Shown here: positions 11,830-24,678 of the stretch, one piece after another
Numbering within the stretch: position 1 is the first letter of the stretch
How the letters are laid out: each line of letters begins with the position of its first letter
Assembly: GCF_022965805.1 (NCBI RefSeq)
Contig: NC_133101.1
Coordinates: 47,820,342 to 47,884,341 of the forward strand
Reading direction: 5' to 3'
Length of the DNA stretch: 64,000 nt
Source of the DNA: Primulina eburnea
Taxonomy: Eukaryota > Streptophyta > Magnoliopsida > Lamiales > Gesneriaceae
The notes under the pieces: model-generated
What the model saw: only the letters and a program-made list of their open reading frames with translations
Database searches by the model: none
What the model was told of the DNA's origin: nothing
Translations under genes and position numbers: made by a program

Positions 11830-12362
11830 GTAACCATATGATTAAGATTTTTATTTATCGCTTTGCTTGCATTGATTATATGATTGTTGTGAGAATTAAT
11901 TTATGGGATTGGGAACATATAAGGAAGTAGGATGCATGCTATACCTAGTTGGAATTAAGGGTTGAATTGCTTGAATTGAGAATTTTATGGACCTAAGTGT
12001 AATAACCGATAATATGAGGACCCAGTGGCAAAACTCAAAATTTTAAGGGGCTATTTTCAAATTTTCTGAAGTTTTGGGACTTGATGCTTAATTTTTGAGA
12101 ATCTTAGGGTTTACTAGGATAAAATTCGAAATTTTATGGGGTCAATTTGCAACTTTCGAAAATTGTAGGGCCAAAAGTGTAAGTTTCAAAAACTTTAAGG
12201 GGCCAAATTGCAATTATCGAAATTTTGAGGATTGAATTCGATACTTTTGAAGAATACTTGGGTTAAATTATTAATTGTTCGATGATTTTGGGATATTTGC
12301 TGACAGAAAATTCCTTAACTTTCAACGCGATCAGATTTGATGATATGTTTTGTCGCATGAAG
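11830..12362 (+). other. Intron-like segment between gag and protease of element A
   Basis: After CTAATCACAG the sequence changes to AT-rich non-coding DNA beginning GTAACC. Coding similarity resumes near 12362 with sequence matching the protease start of H. H has a clean GT...AG segment at the same site. Here the segment is longer (about 530 bases) and the acceptor is uncertain because of decay. Confidence 0.5.
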
Positions 12363-15300
12363 GATATATATTTTAGGTGTACCCACGCATCATTGCTAGA
12401 CTTCGGAGCTACACATTCTTTTATATCCGAGATGTTCATCCAGTGACTAGGAATCAAAACAGTGGCCATTGATTCAGGGTTCAGAGTATCGATTCCATCC
12501 GGGGATCAGATATTCACTTCTCAGATAGTGAGAGGATTAGAGTTTCGGTTACAGAGGAATGCGGTACAGGCAGACCTGATTGTGCTACCACTACCGGAGT
12601 TCGATATTATTCTCTGTATGGACTGGATTTTACTTCGAACGGAGCGATCATAGAATTTTGACAAAGATCGATATCTATCCAACCGCCCAGCGGTAAGCCG
12701 TTTATTTTTGAGGCAGTCAGACACCAACAGATGCCATACATTATTTACTGCATGTGTACGAGGAAGCTCATGAAGAGAGGCTGCCAGGCATTTTTGGCCA
12801 GTATCGTATCAGTGTCAGAGCCATTCAGTCAGAGGCTAGAGGACGTTGATGTGGTCAGAGATTTCCCTAGTGTTTTCCTTGACGATGTTTCAGGCCTTCC
12901 ACCAGATAGAGAGGTGGATTTTTCTATCGAGCTTATGCCAGGTACCATGCCTATTTCTAAGGCTCCCTATCGGCTAGCACCTGCAGAGATGAAAGAGTTG
13001 AAAGATCAGATACATGATTTTCTAGATAAGGATTTCATTCGCCCTAGCTTTTCTCCATGAGGCGCACCGGTACTTTTTTTGAAGAAGAAAGATGGCAGCA
13101 TGCGGCTATGTATTGACTACAGAGAGCTTAACTGTATCACAGTCAAGAACAAGAATTTGTTGACCAAAATCGAGGATTTATTTGATCAGCTTCAGGGAGC
13201 ATCGGTATTCTCGAAGATAGAACTCCGATCCGAATACCACTAGCTGAAGGTTAGAGAGCCTGACGTGCATAAGACGGCGTTCATGACGTGATATGGGCAC
13301 TATGAGTTTTTGGTGATGCCCTTCGGACTGACGAACGTGCCAGTGATCTTCATGGATCTCATGAATCGCACGTTTCAGCCATACTTGGATCAGTTTGTCA
13401 TAGTTTTTATAGATGACCTACTGATTTATTCGAGGATCAGAGAGGAGCACAGTCAGCATCTGAGGACCGCACTGCAGACTCTATAGGACAGATGACTGTA
13501 TGTCAAGTTCAGTAAGTACGAGTTCTGGCTTGACAGAGTGGAATTCTTGGGCCACATTGTATCTCGGGATGGTATAGAGGCCGACCCCCAGCAAAGTTGA
13601 GGCAGTCAGAGATTGACCAGTGCCTAAGAGCGTGACAGAGATCCGTAGCTTCTTGGGATTGGCTGGTTATTATAGGAAGTTTATTCAGGGCTTCTCTTCT
13701 ATTGCGGTGCCTATGATCGCCTTGACGAAGAAGAATGCCAAGTTTATTTGGGGACCGGAGTGACAGGAGAGTTCGACAGATTGAAGCAGACTTTGAACTC
13801 AGCGCCATCTCTATCTATCCCATCAGGGTAGGGTGAGTTTGTGGTATATACAGATGTTTCGAGGCTTGGTTTGGGCGCAATGTTGATGCAGTAGGATAGA
13901 GTTATAGCCTATGCATCTCGATAGCTAAAGGTCCATGAGAAGAATTATCCGACTCATTACCTTGAGCTAGAAGCAGTGGTTTTTGCCTTGAAGATTTGGA
14001 GGCACTATCTGTATGGGGATAAGTAGAGGATTTTTGCTGACCATAAGAGCCTGAAGTACTTCTTCACGCAGAAAGAGCTAAACATGAGACATAGGAGGTG
14101 GCTAGGGGTAGTGAAGGATTATGATTGTGACATTAGCTACTATCTACATTAGCTTGCAGTTTATGCTAGGGGCGATGCCCCAAATTTTGCTACTTTGACA
14201 GTAGCCGACTTTGAGAGATAGAATCTGGTTAGTCTGACGAGCAGTTGCAGAAGTTGAGACAGAGGGACGAGGCTAAGGGCCGAAGACGTATACAGTTGTG
14301 GATGGCATAGTCAGATACATGGACCGATTGTGGGTTCCTGACAGCGATTCCCTGAGAGCTGATATCTTGAGCGAGGCCTACAACACTGTACTCCATCCAT
14401 CCAAGGAGTACGAAGATGTATAAAAATATTTAGTCTCTTTATTGGTGTTCGGGCATGAAGCGGTATATCCTGCAATTCGTCTCCAAGTGTTTGACATATC
14501 AGCAGGTCAAGGCAGAGCATCAGAGACCTGCAGGGAAGCTTAGTCCACTCCCTATTCTCGAGTGGAAGTGGGAGAACATTACCATGGACTTTGTGACAGG
14601 ACTTCCCAGGACGAATGGAGGATATAATGCCTTATGGTTGATTGTCGATCGGCTCACTAAGTCAGCTCATTTTCTGCCGATCAAGAAGAACTCACCATGA
14701 TTCAGTACACAGAGTTGTACATTAGAGAGATAGTTAGACTAAATGGGATTCCAGTGTCCATCATGTCAGATAGGAATCCGAGATTCACGTCTGCATTCTG
14801 GAAGAGTCTACACCAGGCGTTGGGTAATAAGCTGCTATTAAGTACTGCCTTCCATCCTCAGACCGACAGACAGTTAGAGAGGGTGATTCAAATTCTGGAA
14901 GACCTACTTAGAGCTTTCATGATCGAATTCCAGGGCAGCTGGGAGCCGACATTTCCGCTTGTGGAGTTCAAGTACAACAACAATTATCAGGCATCTATTG
15001 GTATGGCTTCATATGAGGCATTGTACGGGAGGAAGTGCAGGTCTCCAGTATATTGGGACGAGGTAGGTGAGAGGGCAGAGTTAGGGCCAAATATCGTCAG
15101 TCAGACTGCAGAGCTAGTGGTCAAGATCCGAGACCAAATGAAGGCCGCTCAGAGCCGACAGAAGAGTTACGTAGATCAGCGGCGGAGATATCTTGAGTTT
15201 GCCGTAGGGGATCATGTATTTGTGAAGGTCGCACCATTGAAGGTGTGATGAGATTCAAGAAGAAGGGCAAGCTCAGTCCGAGATATATAGGGCCGTTTGA

Positions 15301-15615
15301 GATATTGAAGAGAATTGGGACACTTGCATACAAAGTTGATTTACCTCCGAATCTAGCGGGAGTTCATAATGTGTTCTACGTCTCTATGCTGCGGAAGTAC
15401 ATGTAGAATCCTTCGCATGTGCTGAAATATGAGCCACTTGAACTGGCATCGAACATGTCTTTCGAGGAGAGGCCCACTCAGATTTTGGACAGACATGAGA
15501 GAAGGCTCCGGAACAAGGTGATCCACATGGTTAAATTCAAGTGACTGAATCATTCTGAGAAGGAAGCTACTTGGGAGACTGAAGCCGAGAAGAGGAGTCG
15601 CTGCCCGGAGTTATT
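12363..15615 (+). pseudogene. pol: Decayed pol of element A: protease, RT, RNase H, integrase, chromodomain
   Basis: Domains in order: aspartic protease with DFGATHSF near 12400; RT from about 12850 with LCIDYREL near 13110 and the catalytic FIDD block near 13410; RNase H about 13750-14220 with YTDVS and ADHKSLKYF; integrase about 14300-15240 with zinc-binding residues, the core block TMDFVTGLP near 14583, SDRNPRF near 14766 and the catalytic Glu replaced near 14875 (RQLERV); then a C-terminal chromodomain-like tail near 15460-15600. Frequent TAG/TGA stops and a few frameshifts break the reading. This is the only chromovirus copy here that still spans the integrase core, apart from the partial K. 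Confidence 0.9.
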
Positions 15616-15644
15616 CGATATGTTTTTAAATTTTGAGGACGAAA

Positions 15645-15659
15645 TTCAATTTAAGGGGG
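15645..15659 (+). other. Polypurine tract of element A
   Basis: TTTAAGGGGG directly before the 3' LTR start. It sits just downstream of the GAGGACGAAATTC motif common before the PPT in plant chromoviruses. It primes plus-strand synthesis. Confidence 0.7.
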
Positions 15660-16622
15660 TACGTAACCTGAATGCATGCAATCTAGCGTTTAATTTAAAA
15701 TATATGTTTAAAGTTTTTTATGCTTTTAATTCATGTTTATTGCGTGGTTAGAGTTTATTTAATGATTTATTTTAAAGTTTCGTACATTAGATATTTAAGT
15801 TTCACTTCGTGCTTGAGTGAGGAACTTAGAACAAGGAAAATTAAGAAAAATATTTTTATTGAATAATTGATTTTAATTATTTAATAAGAGGTGGTTTTTT
15901 TAAGTGTACTTTTCGAAAATGGGCCTTGGTAGGTATTTTACTCGTCAAGTCGTATTTTTAGCTGGTACGCAAATTTTAAAGATTGGATGACTTTTTGAGG
16001 GCTTGGGCAATATTTTCAAAAACGTACCAAAACGTTATATTTTTCGAGAGTGTTATGGACTTGTTGGTTTGGTTTAATGTTAAACTGGCTCAAAACTGCT
16101 TTTAATTTTTTAATTAGGGCCCATTACTGTATTAACTCCCTACTTAAACTTTACTAAACCTAACCCTAGGTCGTCCCTCCCCTCATATAGCAGCATCCCC
16201 TTTGGTTTTTACAGCAAGAAAAAACAGCAGCAACTTCGCCATAGCTTATTCCTTCAAGAAAGCTTCTCCCCGCCTCTCCGGTTCACGTCCCGCTCGTAGA
16301 TATTCAAGCTTTTGATTATTTAATCGATAAGGCCTGCATGTATCTCTTATTTATCTTCATTCACGCCAATATTATGCCGTATTATATGTAAATGCATGAG
16401 AAATTATTTACATATCTTGAGGTCTTGTTTTATGCAAGGATTTGACATGAAAATGCATCTTTTTTGCTTCATTCTCACGTTTTCTAGCATTTGTGCAAGG
16501 GGCTACCGAGTAAGGGGAGAACTTAAGGCTGGAGTCAAAGCTTGGTCGGTTTAGGTGAGAATACGTGAGGGGCGATTGGTGCTTGTGAGTGTTTGGGGTC
16601 GGTATGGCAAGATCGGAAGATT
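15660..16622 (+). mobile_element. 3' LTR of element A, piece 1 of 4
   Basis: Matches 7788-8790 of the 5' LTR, from TACGTAACCTGAATGC to the GATCGGAAGATTT block, including GTGTTTGGGGTCGGTATGGC. About 40 bases near 16510 are missing relative to the 5' LTR. The match stops where LTR B copy 2 begins and resumes at 32811. Confidence 0.9.
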
Positions 16623-19535
16623 TGGATAAGGTCCAAAATTAAGATGATGTAATCCAACTTCATGCAAATCTAGGGAATCTGGAAAATAGTTAATTAATTG
16701 ATTTTAATTGCTGAATTGATTACGTGATATGGTTGTATGATGTTTTAGTAGTTTTCTACTTAAATGCATTAAAATGTAATTTTAAAGTTTATTCGAGTTG
16801 CGATCGAGGAATGGAGACCGATGACTGAAAAATGAAAAATAATTTTATTAAATGATTGTTTTTAATTATTTAAAATATGATTGATGTTTTTTCTTATTTT
16901 TGAAAATAAGGAGTTTTGAGGTGATTTTATACGCTGGGACATAATTTTATTGGTGTTGGATTTTCAACAAAAATACAAACATCTTGGCAACCCAGCTAAT
17001 AATTTCACAAACTTTATTAAACAAAATAATTTCATTAAGCACTAATGGGCTTATTGAGCCTAGCTAACCTAGTTAATGGGCCTAAGCTACCATTTGTATT
17101 TTAATTATTATTTAAAATACAAAACTCACCACAATTGAACTACAAACTCACGCCTCGCTCACCCATCAGATTACCAAGACTCATTTTTCTCTCAAATACA
17201 TGGCACACACAATAAACTTCAAGAGGAAAAGCTTCGAGTTCTTCAAGTAAATTCGCCCAAGGCTTCTCGTCGTCGTTCTTCGATTCGTCAACGTAAATTC
17301 GTGCGTTATACATGCAAAGGCACGCCATATTCTTTCCTTTACTCATCATCACACCATATTATGTATTTAATTATGTATTGCATGAGAAACAAGTTGCACT
17401 TTGATTTATTTTTGTTTTTATGCAAACATGAATTTTTAAAGCATGTGTTTTGATCCAAAAACATGATTTGTATGTTCTTAAGGGGCTGCCATGATTAGGG
17501 GTTGAACTTTTGTTATTTTTACACAATTTAAAGAGTCCTAGGATGCACTAATATGCTACACACGAGACATGATACAAGCTGGAACTATCTTTTGGTTTTT
17601 GATGAACAAGGGCTCGGGTTCAAGGGTTTTGTTGCATGGCTTGGCACGCTAAGACCAGGTCAGGGCTAGGGTCATGCTAGGGTCAGGGAAGGAGTCCTAG
17701 TCACACTAGGACTTGAGACAAGGGGCTGGGGAGGAGTCCTATCAAGCTAGCACTCCACCAGCGCAGCATCGCGCTTGCGCGCATGGGCTGCTCAGCCACC
17801 AAGGGAAAATTGGCTCGGCCAGGGGAATTTGGGATGGACTAGGTTTAGTCACTAGGTTCCTAAGAGGGATCACAAGGGGCTGGGTCAGGGGCTGGTCCAG
17901 TGGTTAAGGTTCTAGCAGGTTTCTAGAGTCCTAGTGCCATAGTTGTTCTCGGCCTACAGCTTTTGCTGGTGTAGGGGCTTCGAGCGATGGCTATGATTCG
18001 AGTCCTAGGGGTTCTAGTGGTCCAGAGGGTTCATGAGGGTCCAGGGGAGGTCTGGTCTGAAGATGGCTCATGGTGGCTCGGTGAAAAAGTGAGAATGGTT
18101 CAAGGTGTCCTAGTTGGGTTCGAGTTAGGGTCTCCTTTGAAATAAAAAATTCGAAACATGGCTCACGGGGGTCGATTCATGGTTCACGGGGGCTAAATAA
18201 ATATTAAAAGTCTAAGTTTTAAGTTTGGGAAATTTATAATAAAGTTTAATTAATTCAGGATTAAAACGCATTAAAAATGAATAATTAAGGAATAATTGAA
18301 AAGCCTAAAATTTAAGCTAAATAAATTTATGCTAAATAATTTAAGATTAAATATTTATTTGGGATGGTCTGGAGTCAACGGAATAAATAAAATGTTAAAA
18401 ACGTGAAATTTTACGTCAAGGGGTAAAACGGTAATTTTATATCGGAAATTAGTAAAGTTCATGGCAGTGTCCTGAATGTTTTTTTATATGTTAATATGAT
18501 TATGTTGCATTTTTATGAAATTTTATGATGAAACGATAACGTTAAAAGACATGTTGCATGCTTGGTTTAAAAGAAAAATGTGACATGCATGTTTAATTTT
18601 TATAAGTGATGAAAATACGTAATGTTGAAGGAAGTGAAGTTATTATGACCAATACGCTGATACAATGATATGTACGTAGGCCAAGGCTCAGTTGATGGGT
18701 GAGACTATCGCTGATGTCCCCGCTGCTCAGTCTTGTGGTTACATGTAGATGGATCAATCGCCCCAATACAAATACGAATATGAAAGAACATGAAAATATT
18801 TATATTTATATTGAGGTTCCTCATTCAAGTCTAGATATATGAGAGAGTATGGTACCTGCTATTTTAGTACCTAACGACTTTTGATTCATAAATTAGATAA
18901 ATTTCTATCTCTATAAGGGTGGACGATATTATAGGTGTATTTTTTACCGATCCGAATTCAACGAAAATGAATGCGTATGAATATGATGAATACTAATATG
19001 AATATGATGAATACAAATATGAATATGTTATATGACAATGTTTATGTTTAAGTTATGCATGATAATGAAAATGTTATTTTACGTAAAAATATTTTCACTG
19101 TTGCATATGATCTGTATACATATTATTTGTTATCAAGATTATGGTTTTTCGAGTCTTTAGACTCGCTAGGTGTGATTGATACAGATTAATATGATAATAA
19201 TGATAATGGAAATATTGATGGTTGACTTTGATGGACTGAAAGTGCACATAACCCGAGAACCAGCGCTAGTTTTCCGCACTAGTTTATGATTTATGATTTT
19301 TATGATTATGTTAAAGATATTTTTATGACTTTTATTATGATTTTGAGTGGTTTTTGAGAGGTTGTTAGTTTTAGCAATTTTGCTAAGTAGGATTTGAAAA
19401 CGATTGAAGATTTTATGAGACACTACTGCGGTGACGATACTGTAGGAGAGGTCCTGCGGAAAAACTATTTCCTTTGATTTTTAAATGTTATTTGGTTGTT
19501 CATTTTTCAAATGGTGCAAAATATTTTATACATAT

Positions 19536-20947
19536 TGAAGGATCGAGTGTGCTAGTGTCTTCGAAGGCATTTCGAACACTATATTCTCCAATGAGCTGCA
19601 ATAGCTCGTGTTCTAAGAATATTAACACCGATGAATTAAATCGCGTTTGGTTAAAACCAGGCCGAAGAAACTCGAAGTAATTCTTCTTGAAGAAAACTGT
19701 TATATTAGAAAACATTTTAACTTATGTATACTGAATAATTGAAAAAGGGTAGATTGGTTTTTGCATTCATCAGTTCAGTTATGGTGACAACTGAACTGAT
19801 GAATACTCCAACTAATCCAAACAGTTTGAAAGCAGCAGTTAATCAGTTAAATACACAAGATATGTTTATGGATGTTCAGAGACTTAAACTGCTTCTACGT
19901 CACCCCTTCTACCGTCTCGGGTAGGATCTACTAGAAGACTTTGATTTATACAAACTATTTGTACAAACCCACTCAGCTAGGGCTTACACTACTGCCTAAA
20001 TTGAACTCCTAGCTATGACTGAAGGCAGCACCTTCCATCCAACACTTCTTTAACGTCTATGTGTCAAAGAATACATACACAAGTTTAACATCTTTGTGCA
20101 AAACTGTATTTGAGTGGTTGAGAGAGCTTGTGTGTGAGAATTGAACAAGGATGTTCTCACCCACTGAGGGAAAATGGATTCTAATCTAAGAAGATAACAC
20201 GTTAAAGTGTCCCTCTGGGCTGATTGCTTCTGAAAGCTGATGTGCAATGTGTGTGCCCTTTCTTTTCTCTCTTAATTTCATTGTGGCTCCCTTGTGTCTC
20301 TCTTAAGTCTTCACTGATCTTCGTATTCCAATTATAGGTGTGAAGTTATATCGTACAGTGAGACTCATTTATTGTATCTGTTGCCTCTTGAATTTGTTTC
20401 TTGGACTTTGTGTCTCGACTTTTCGACTTCACTTCTGAAACATTTTGTCTTTAATGCTCTGATGCAACGTCCATTATCGTCCTTTGACTGAACAATAGCT
20501 TTGTACCTTCACGCACAGCTAGAATCCACTGAAAGAGTTTGTCTACATCTACAATTGAAGGATTCTGACTGATGCTTCGAACTGGTCAGCTGAACTGATC
20601 TACAGTTAGGCTAGTGAAATCAGTTGACTCGTCAACTGAACTTATTTCACTCTCGTTCACTTGAACTGATCAGCTAGGTTTCTTCACCAGTTGAACACTC
20701 CTTCAGCTTGCTAGTCTTCTGAGGTTCTCCTGCTGAACCACCTATCAACTGAACAATCAGCTGGACTGCTCAATTGACGTAACAGTTAGACTGATTCAGT
20801 TTGAGCAATCAGTTAGGTCTTCAGCTTGCGATGAAAACAGCTCGTGAGTGATCCTAGCTTCTGCACACTAAGGTAGATTATCAGTAACACAAATTAAAAA
20901 TTTTTTTATCATCAAAATCAAGATTGCGAACTTGAAAAGTTCCAACA
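19536..20947 (-). mobile_element. 3' LTR of element G
   Basis: Matches the right LTR block by block: the GAAGGATCGA(G/A)TGTGCTAG start, the region on tomato-like short motifs TCAGTTGAACTGA, and the end GAAAAGTTCCAACA. It contains many short repeats of CAGTTGA/CAACTGA near 20600-20830. The open frames in it have no recognised product. Confidence 0.85.
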
Positions 20948-22015
20948 ATCTTTCACTTTTTGATGATTACAAAAACTTGAGCAGTTAAGTGCAATATATT
21001 AAGTTCAAGGGTTAGTACATTCAAACATCGTTAAAAGCTCTCCTTTTATAACTGAATTTAAATATGTTTTGAAAACAAAGAAAAACTCTCCCGCTAGAAC
21101 TGAATTTAAAAACCTTTAAGAGGGATAAACAGAATTTTAAAAGAAACTTTTAAGTTGATGAAAAAGAAAGAATTTTTCTCAACAATTGAATTTTAAAGCT
21201 GATTGAGGATTGTTTCAATTTGAGAGAGAAACGAAAAAATCCCCCTTAGAGACTGAATAAAGACCCGTATTTGAAAGATATTTATATAAACATTCATTCA
21301 GAGGTTATAATCATTACAAGAAATCTAGAAATATCCATTCAGTCATAACGAAACACGACTGAAAAAACATGATGTTTATTAAATAAATTTCCTTGTATTT
21401 ACATCTGAGTACATACATCAGTTGAACAAGAAAAATTACTACAACAGTGGCATATTTTAAACAACATCAGATATCAGTTGGTTTATGTGACATAACTGAA
21501 TATACCATCAACTGGTTTCTTGACTGCTTGAAATGCTGCATCGGTTGCCAGCTCAATTTTCTAGAGAAACGAGTTAAACTGATTGAACTTGACTTCTTCG
21601 CAGACTAACTGGTCGAGCTGACTCTGACTAGGCTCAACTGGAATACAACTGGTGATTTAATCAACTAACGTCCCAGCATGGATGAGTTTCGTCTGAAGAA
21701 CAGCTGACCTGGTATGCTTGCAATGGAAAACTTGTTCAAGGAGCAATTTAGCTATACACCTTTGCAGATGATTCTCAGTCCCCTGTAGGCTGATTAAAAC
21801 CCCAAAGCAAAGAATTTAGAGAAGTGGCTACAATGTTAGTTGCAGAGCCAATCCTCTCAACTCTTTACTAAAGAGCGACAGATAAATATTTTCAAATACT
21901 TTCGAAAATTTATGAAATAATTTTAAATAGATTTTAACACTATTTTAAAATAGTAAATTTTAAAACACAGTTTTCTTCAAATTTTCTTCTTAGAACAACC
22001 CGCTCTGATACCAAT
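20948..22015 (-). other. Internal region of element G, non-coding
   Basis: About 1.07 kb without gag, protease, RT or integrase similarity in any frame. Its left end carries the polypurine tract on the minus strand (about 20948-20967, A/G-rich AAAAAGTGAAAGATT before the LTR). Its right end carries the primer-binding site on the minus strand at 22013-22002, reading TGGTATCAGAGC. These two sites prove the orientation. Confidence 0.8.
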
Positions 22016-22517
22016 TGAAGGATCGAATGTGCTAGTGCCTTCGAAGGCATTTCGAACACTATATTTTCCAATGAGCTGCAATAGCTCGTGTTCTAAGAAT
22101 AATAACACCGATGAATTAAATCGAGCTTGGTTAAAACCAAGTGGAAGAAACGCGAAGTAATCCTTCGTGAAAAAACTGTTATATTAGAAAACATTTTAAC
22201 TTATGTAAATTGAATAACTGAAAAAGGGTAGATGCATTCATCAGTTCAGTTATGGTGACAACTGAACTGATGAATACTCCAACTGATCCAAACAGTTTGA
22301 AAGCAGTATTTTTATGGATGTTCGGAGACTTCAACTGCTCCTACGTCACCCTTTCTACCGCCTCGGGTAGGATCCACTAGAAGACTTTGATTTATATAAA
22401 CTATTTGTACAAACCCACTCAGCTAGGACTTACACTACTGCCTAAACTGAACTCCTAGCTACGATTGATGGCAGCACCTTCCAGCCAACACTTCTTTAAC
22501 GTCTATGTGTCAAAGAC
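22016..22517 (-). mobile_element. 5' LTR of element G, piece next to the internal region
   Basis: Matches 19536 onward of the left LTR. It stops at the AAGAC target duplication of element F (22513-22517) and resumes at 31848. Confidence 0.85.
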
Positions 22518-24664
22518 TGTTAGAGTAGGTGCCCGTCGAGCCAAGTGTTGGCCGAGTGTTCACAATGAAACTCTATGTATAAGCAATCTTTATTTTAATA
22601 ATATTTGAAATTATTGTTTTGGCACATCTTTATCTGTATACCCATGCTAGTTGCATAGATAAAGCCCTTGAATATACAAATGGTAGAAAGAATATGAGAT
22701 GCTCATATGATGGGTATCATGAAACTCATATTTGTAATACTGTATATTCTAAACGGTTCCTAGTCGATTCAGCCGCCACTAAGAAGGATATAGGCCGCTC
22801 GAGTTCAAGACTAGTATCTGCTATGTGAGTACCATGTTTCATTGGTAGGGGACATTGTGATGTCCGAACATGCAGATAGGTGCTCCTTGTTGAGTGCACT
22901 GAACAACCCTCCATAAAAGGACTTTCCAAGTGGTTCTCACTTATCGAGTGGAAAAGTCCTAGTTTATGGTTGTACACCATTAGTCCTTATGACCCGGGAC
23001 AACATTGAGACTCTATGTGCTAGAATTACACTTTGACTTGTTTACCGACTCTCAAGGGGTCATCAGGTGGCAAGGTTGGGTGTTCTGTCGAAACATATAG
23101 GAGTCGATGCATTGTAGTCGGGGATTCACCGCTTACCTTCGGGTATGGATATCCTATGTTTTATCATGTGTATGTAGGTTGAAATCTCTGGCCAGATTAT
23201 GGTTGTAATTATGAAAGGGGTTTCATAGATTACACCATCGATGCAACTACGACATGACACATAGTATCGATTCATTGACAACTCTCGATATACCAATGGT
23301 TGTCAAATCGGTCGGGATATATGAGTTGAAGGGACCGTACTGTACGCTAACCATAATTGAATGGTTCTTGCAGGCACTATCATTTGATACCTAGGGAATC
23401 ATGTAAGCGATGCTGCTAGGCGTTTAACATGATTGGTTGGGTACTATCAGACTTGAGTTCTGACGTTCTTGTTATCAAGGAGTTTGATAAGTAAGAATGG
23501 AGCAATTGGGGTATGCTCATATAAGGACATGTTTAGTCTGAATCACATAGAGATGTGAACCCACGGCTAGTTGTATCAGTGAACCATTGAGGGCCACACA
23601 AGTACTAGTTTTCTAGATCCCGTTGAGAAGTAAAATAGTTCAATGTGTTGAACGGCTTATAAAGGAGTTTATAAGCGTAAGGAAAATTAGAAGTATGACT
23701 TCTATAAAGGAGAAAATAGTTCAATGTGTTGAACGGCTTATAAATGAGTTTATAGGCGTAAGGAAAAATAGAAGTATGACTTCTATGAGAGAAATGTAAA
23801 TTTTAATTTATGGAAGTGTTCCTAAATTAAAAGTTGGCCAAATGAATAATTTATTTGAAAATTGTGATTTTCATAAACATTATTATGGACTAAATTAAAT
23901 TAATTCAAGTGTTGAATTAATTAAACACTAGTGGACCTAGTAGAGTCCAAATAATTAAATTAATTCAAGTGTTGAATTAATTAAATTATATTGAGTCTTG
24001 TAGAGCTCAATTTAAATTAATTATTTAACTAGTGAGACTTGGGTAAATTCAAGTAATGTTTAATTAGTCTCAAATATGTTTGAGATAATTAAATTTAGTC
24101 CATAGTTTTTAATTTGTTAAAAACCATATAATATGCATGCATGGGAGGTGAAAGGTTGGGAGACTACTTTTTGAGTTTTCAAGGCATGGCATGCAACTTT
24201 TTGGAACACCTTTTTCCACTACCAAGACAAGTCTCCCTTCCCCATTCTTGCATCCACTATGGCCGAAATTTACACACTTTTTCTCTCCAATTTTTCTCTC
24301 CATTTTTCTTCAATTTTTGGTGGAGGAAATCTTGCACTTCTCTTTGAAAAATCCTCATATTTTTCTAGTGCAAAATATGAGGGGATCTACCTAGTTGGTG
24401 GTGGGCTTAATAGTTGAGCAAGGAGTGCTCAAAGGAAGCTTGTAGATTTATCATCCTTTGAAGAGCTAAGGTGTTTACACCTTGGTTGGAGCTATCATCA
24501 ACCTCAAGAGGTTGATAGGTAACGATTTTCTTACACCCTATGTATGACATAGTTGTGTTTTTGTATTTGCTACATGAAATGAGGGGTGGCTGAAAATTTA
24601 CATGAAAAATTTGATTTTTGAAACTTCCGTTGCGCTTCCGGTCACCGTAACCGATCCTCTTTCA
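22518..24664 (+). mobile_element. 5' LTR of element F
   Basis: Unusually long for a copia LTR (2.1 kb). It includes a direct repeat of about 80 bases near 23630-23790 (AAAATAGTTCAATGTGTTG... twice) and a duplicated AATTAATTCAAGTGTTGAAT block near 23900-23980. Short open frames (22619-22828, 24141-24394) recur in the other LTR because the LTRs are copies; they are not supported as genes. Confidence 0.92.
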
Positions 24665-24666
24665 AG

Positions 24667-24678
24667 TGGTATCCGAGC
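24667..24678 (+). other. Primer-binding site of element F
   Basis: TGGTATCCGAGC, two bases after the LTR end. It differs from the usual TGGTATCAGAGC at one base and otherwise fits a tRNA-iMet primer. Confidence 0.8.

Noticed and set aside
17140..17907. Frames in LTR B (17140-17352 minus, 17713-17907 plus)
   Set aside because: Not conserved in B copy 1 and without recognisable domains.
22002..22013. GCTCTGATACCA first considered as a stray sequence between two direct repeats
   Set aside because: It is the minus-strand primer-binding site of element G, which fixes the orientation of that element; not a separate feature.
24141..24394. Pairs of short frames repeated at 31324-31577, looking like a duplicated gene
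   Set aside because: Both copies are the two LTRs of element F, so the repetition is explained; no domain seen.
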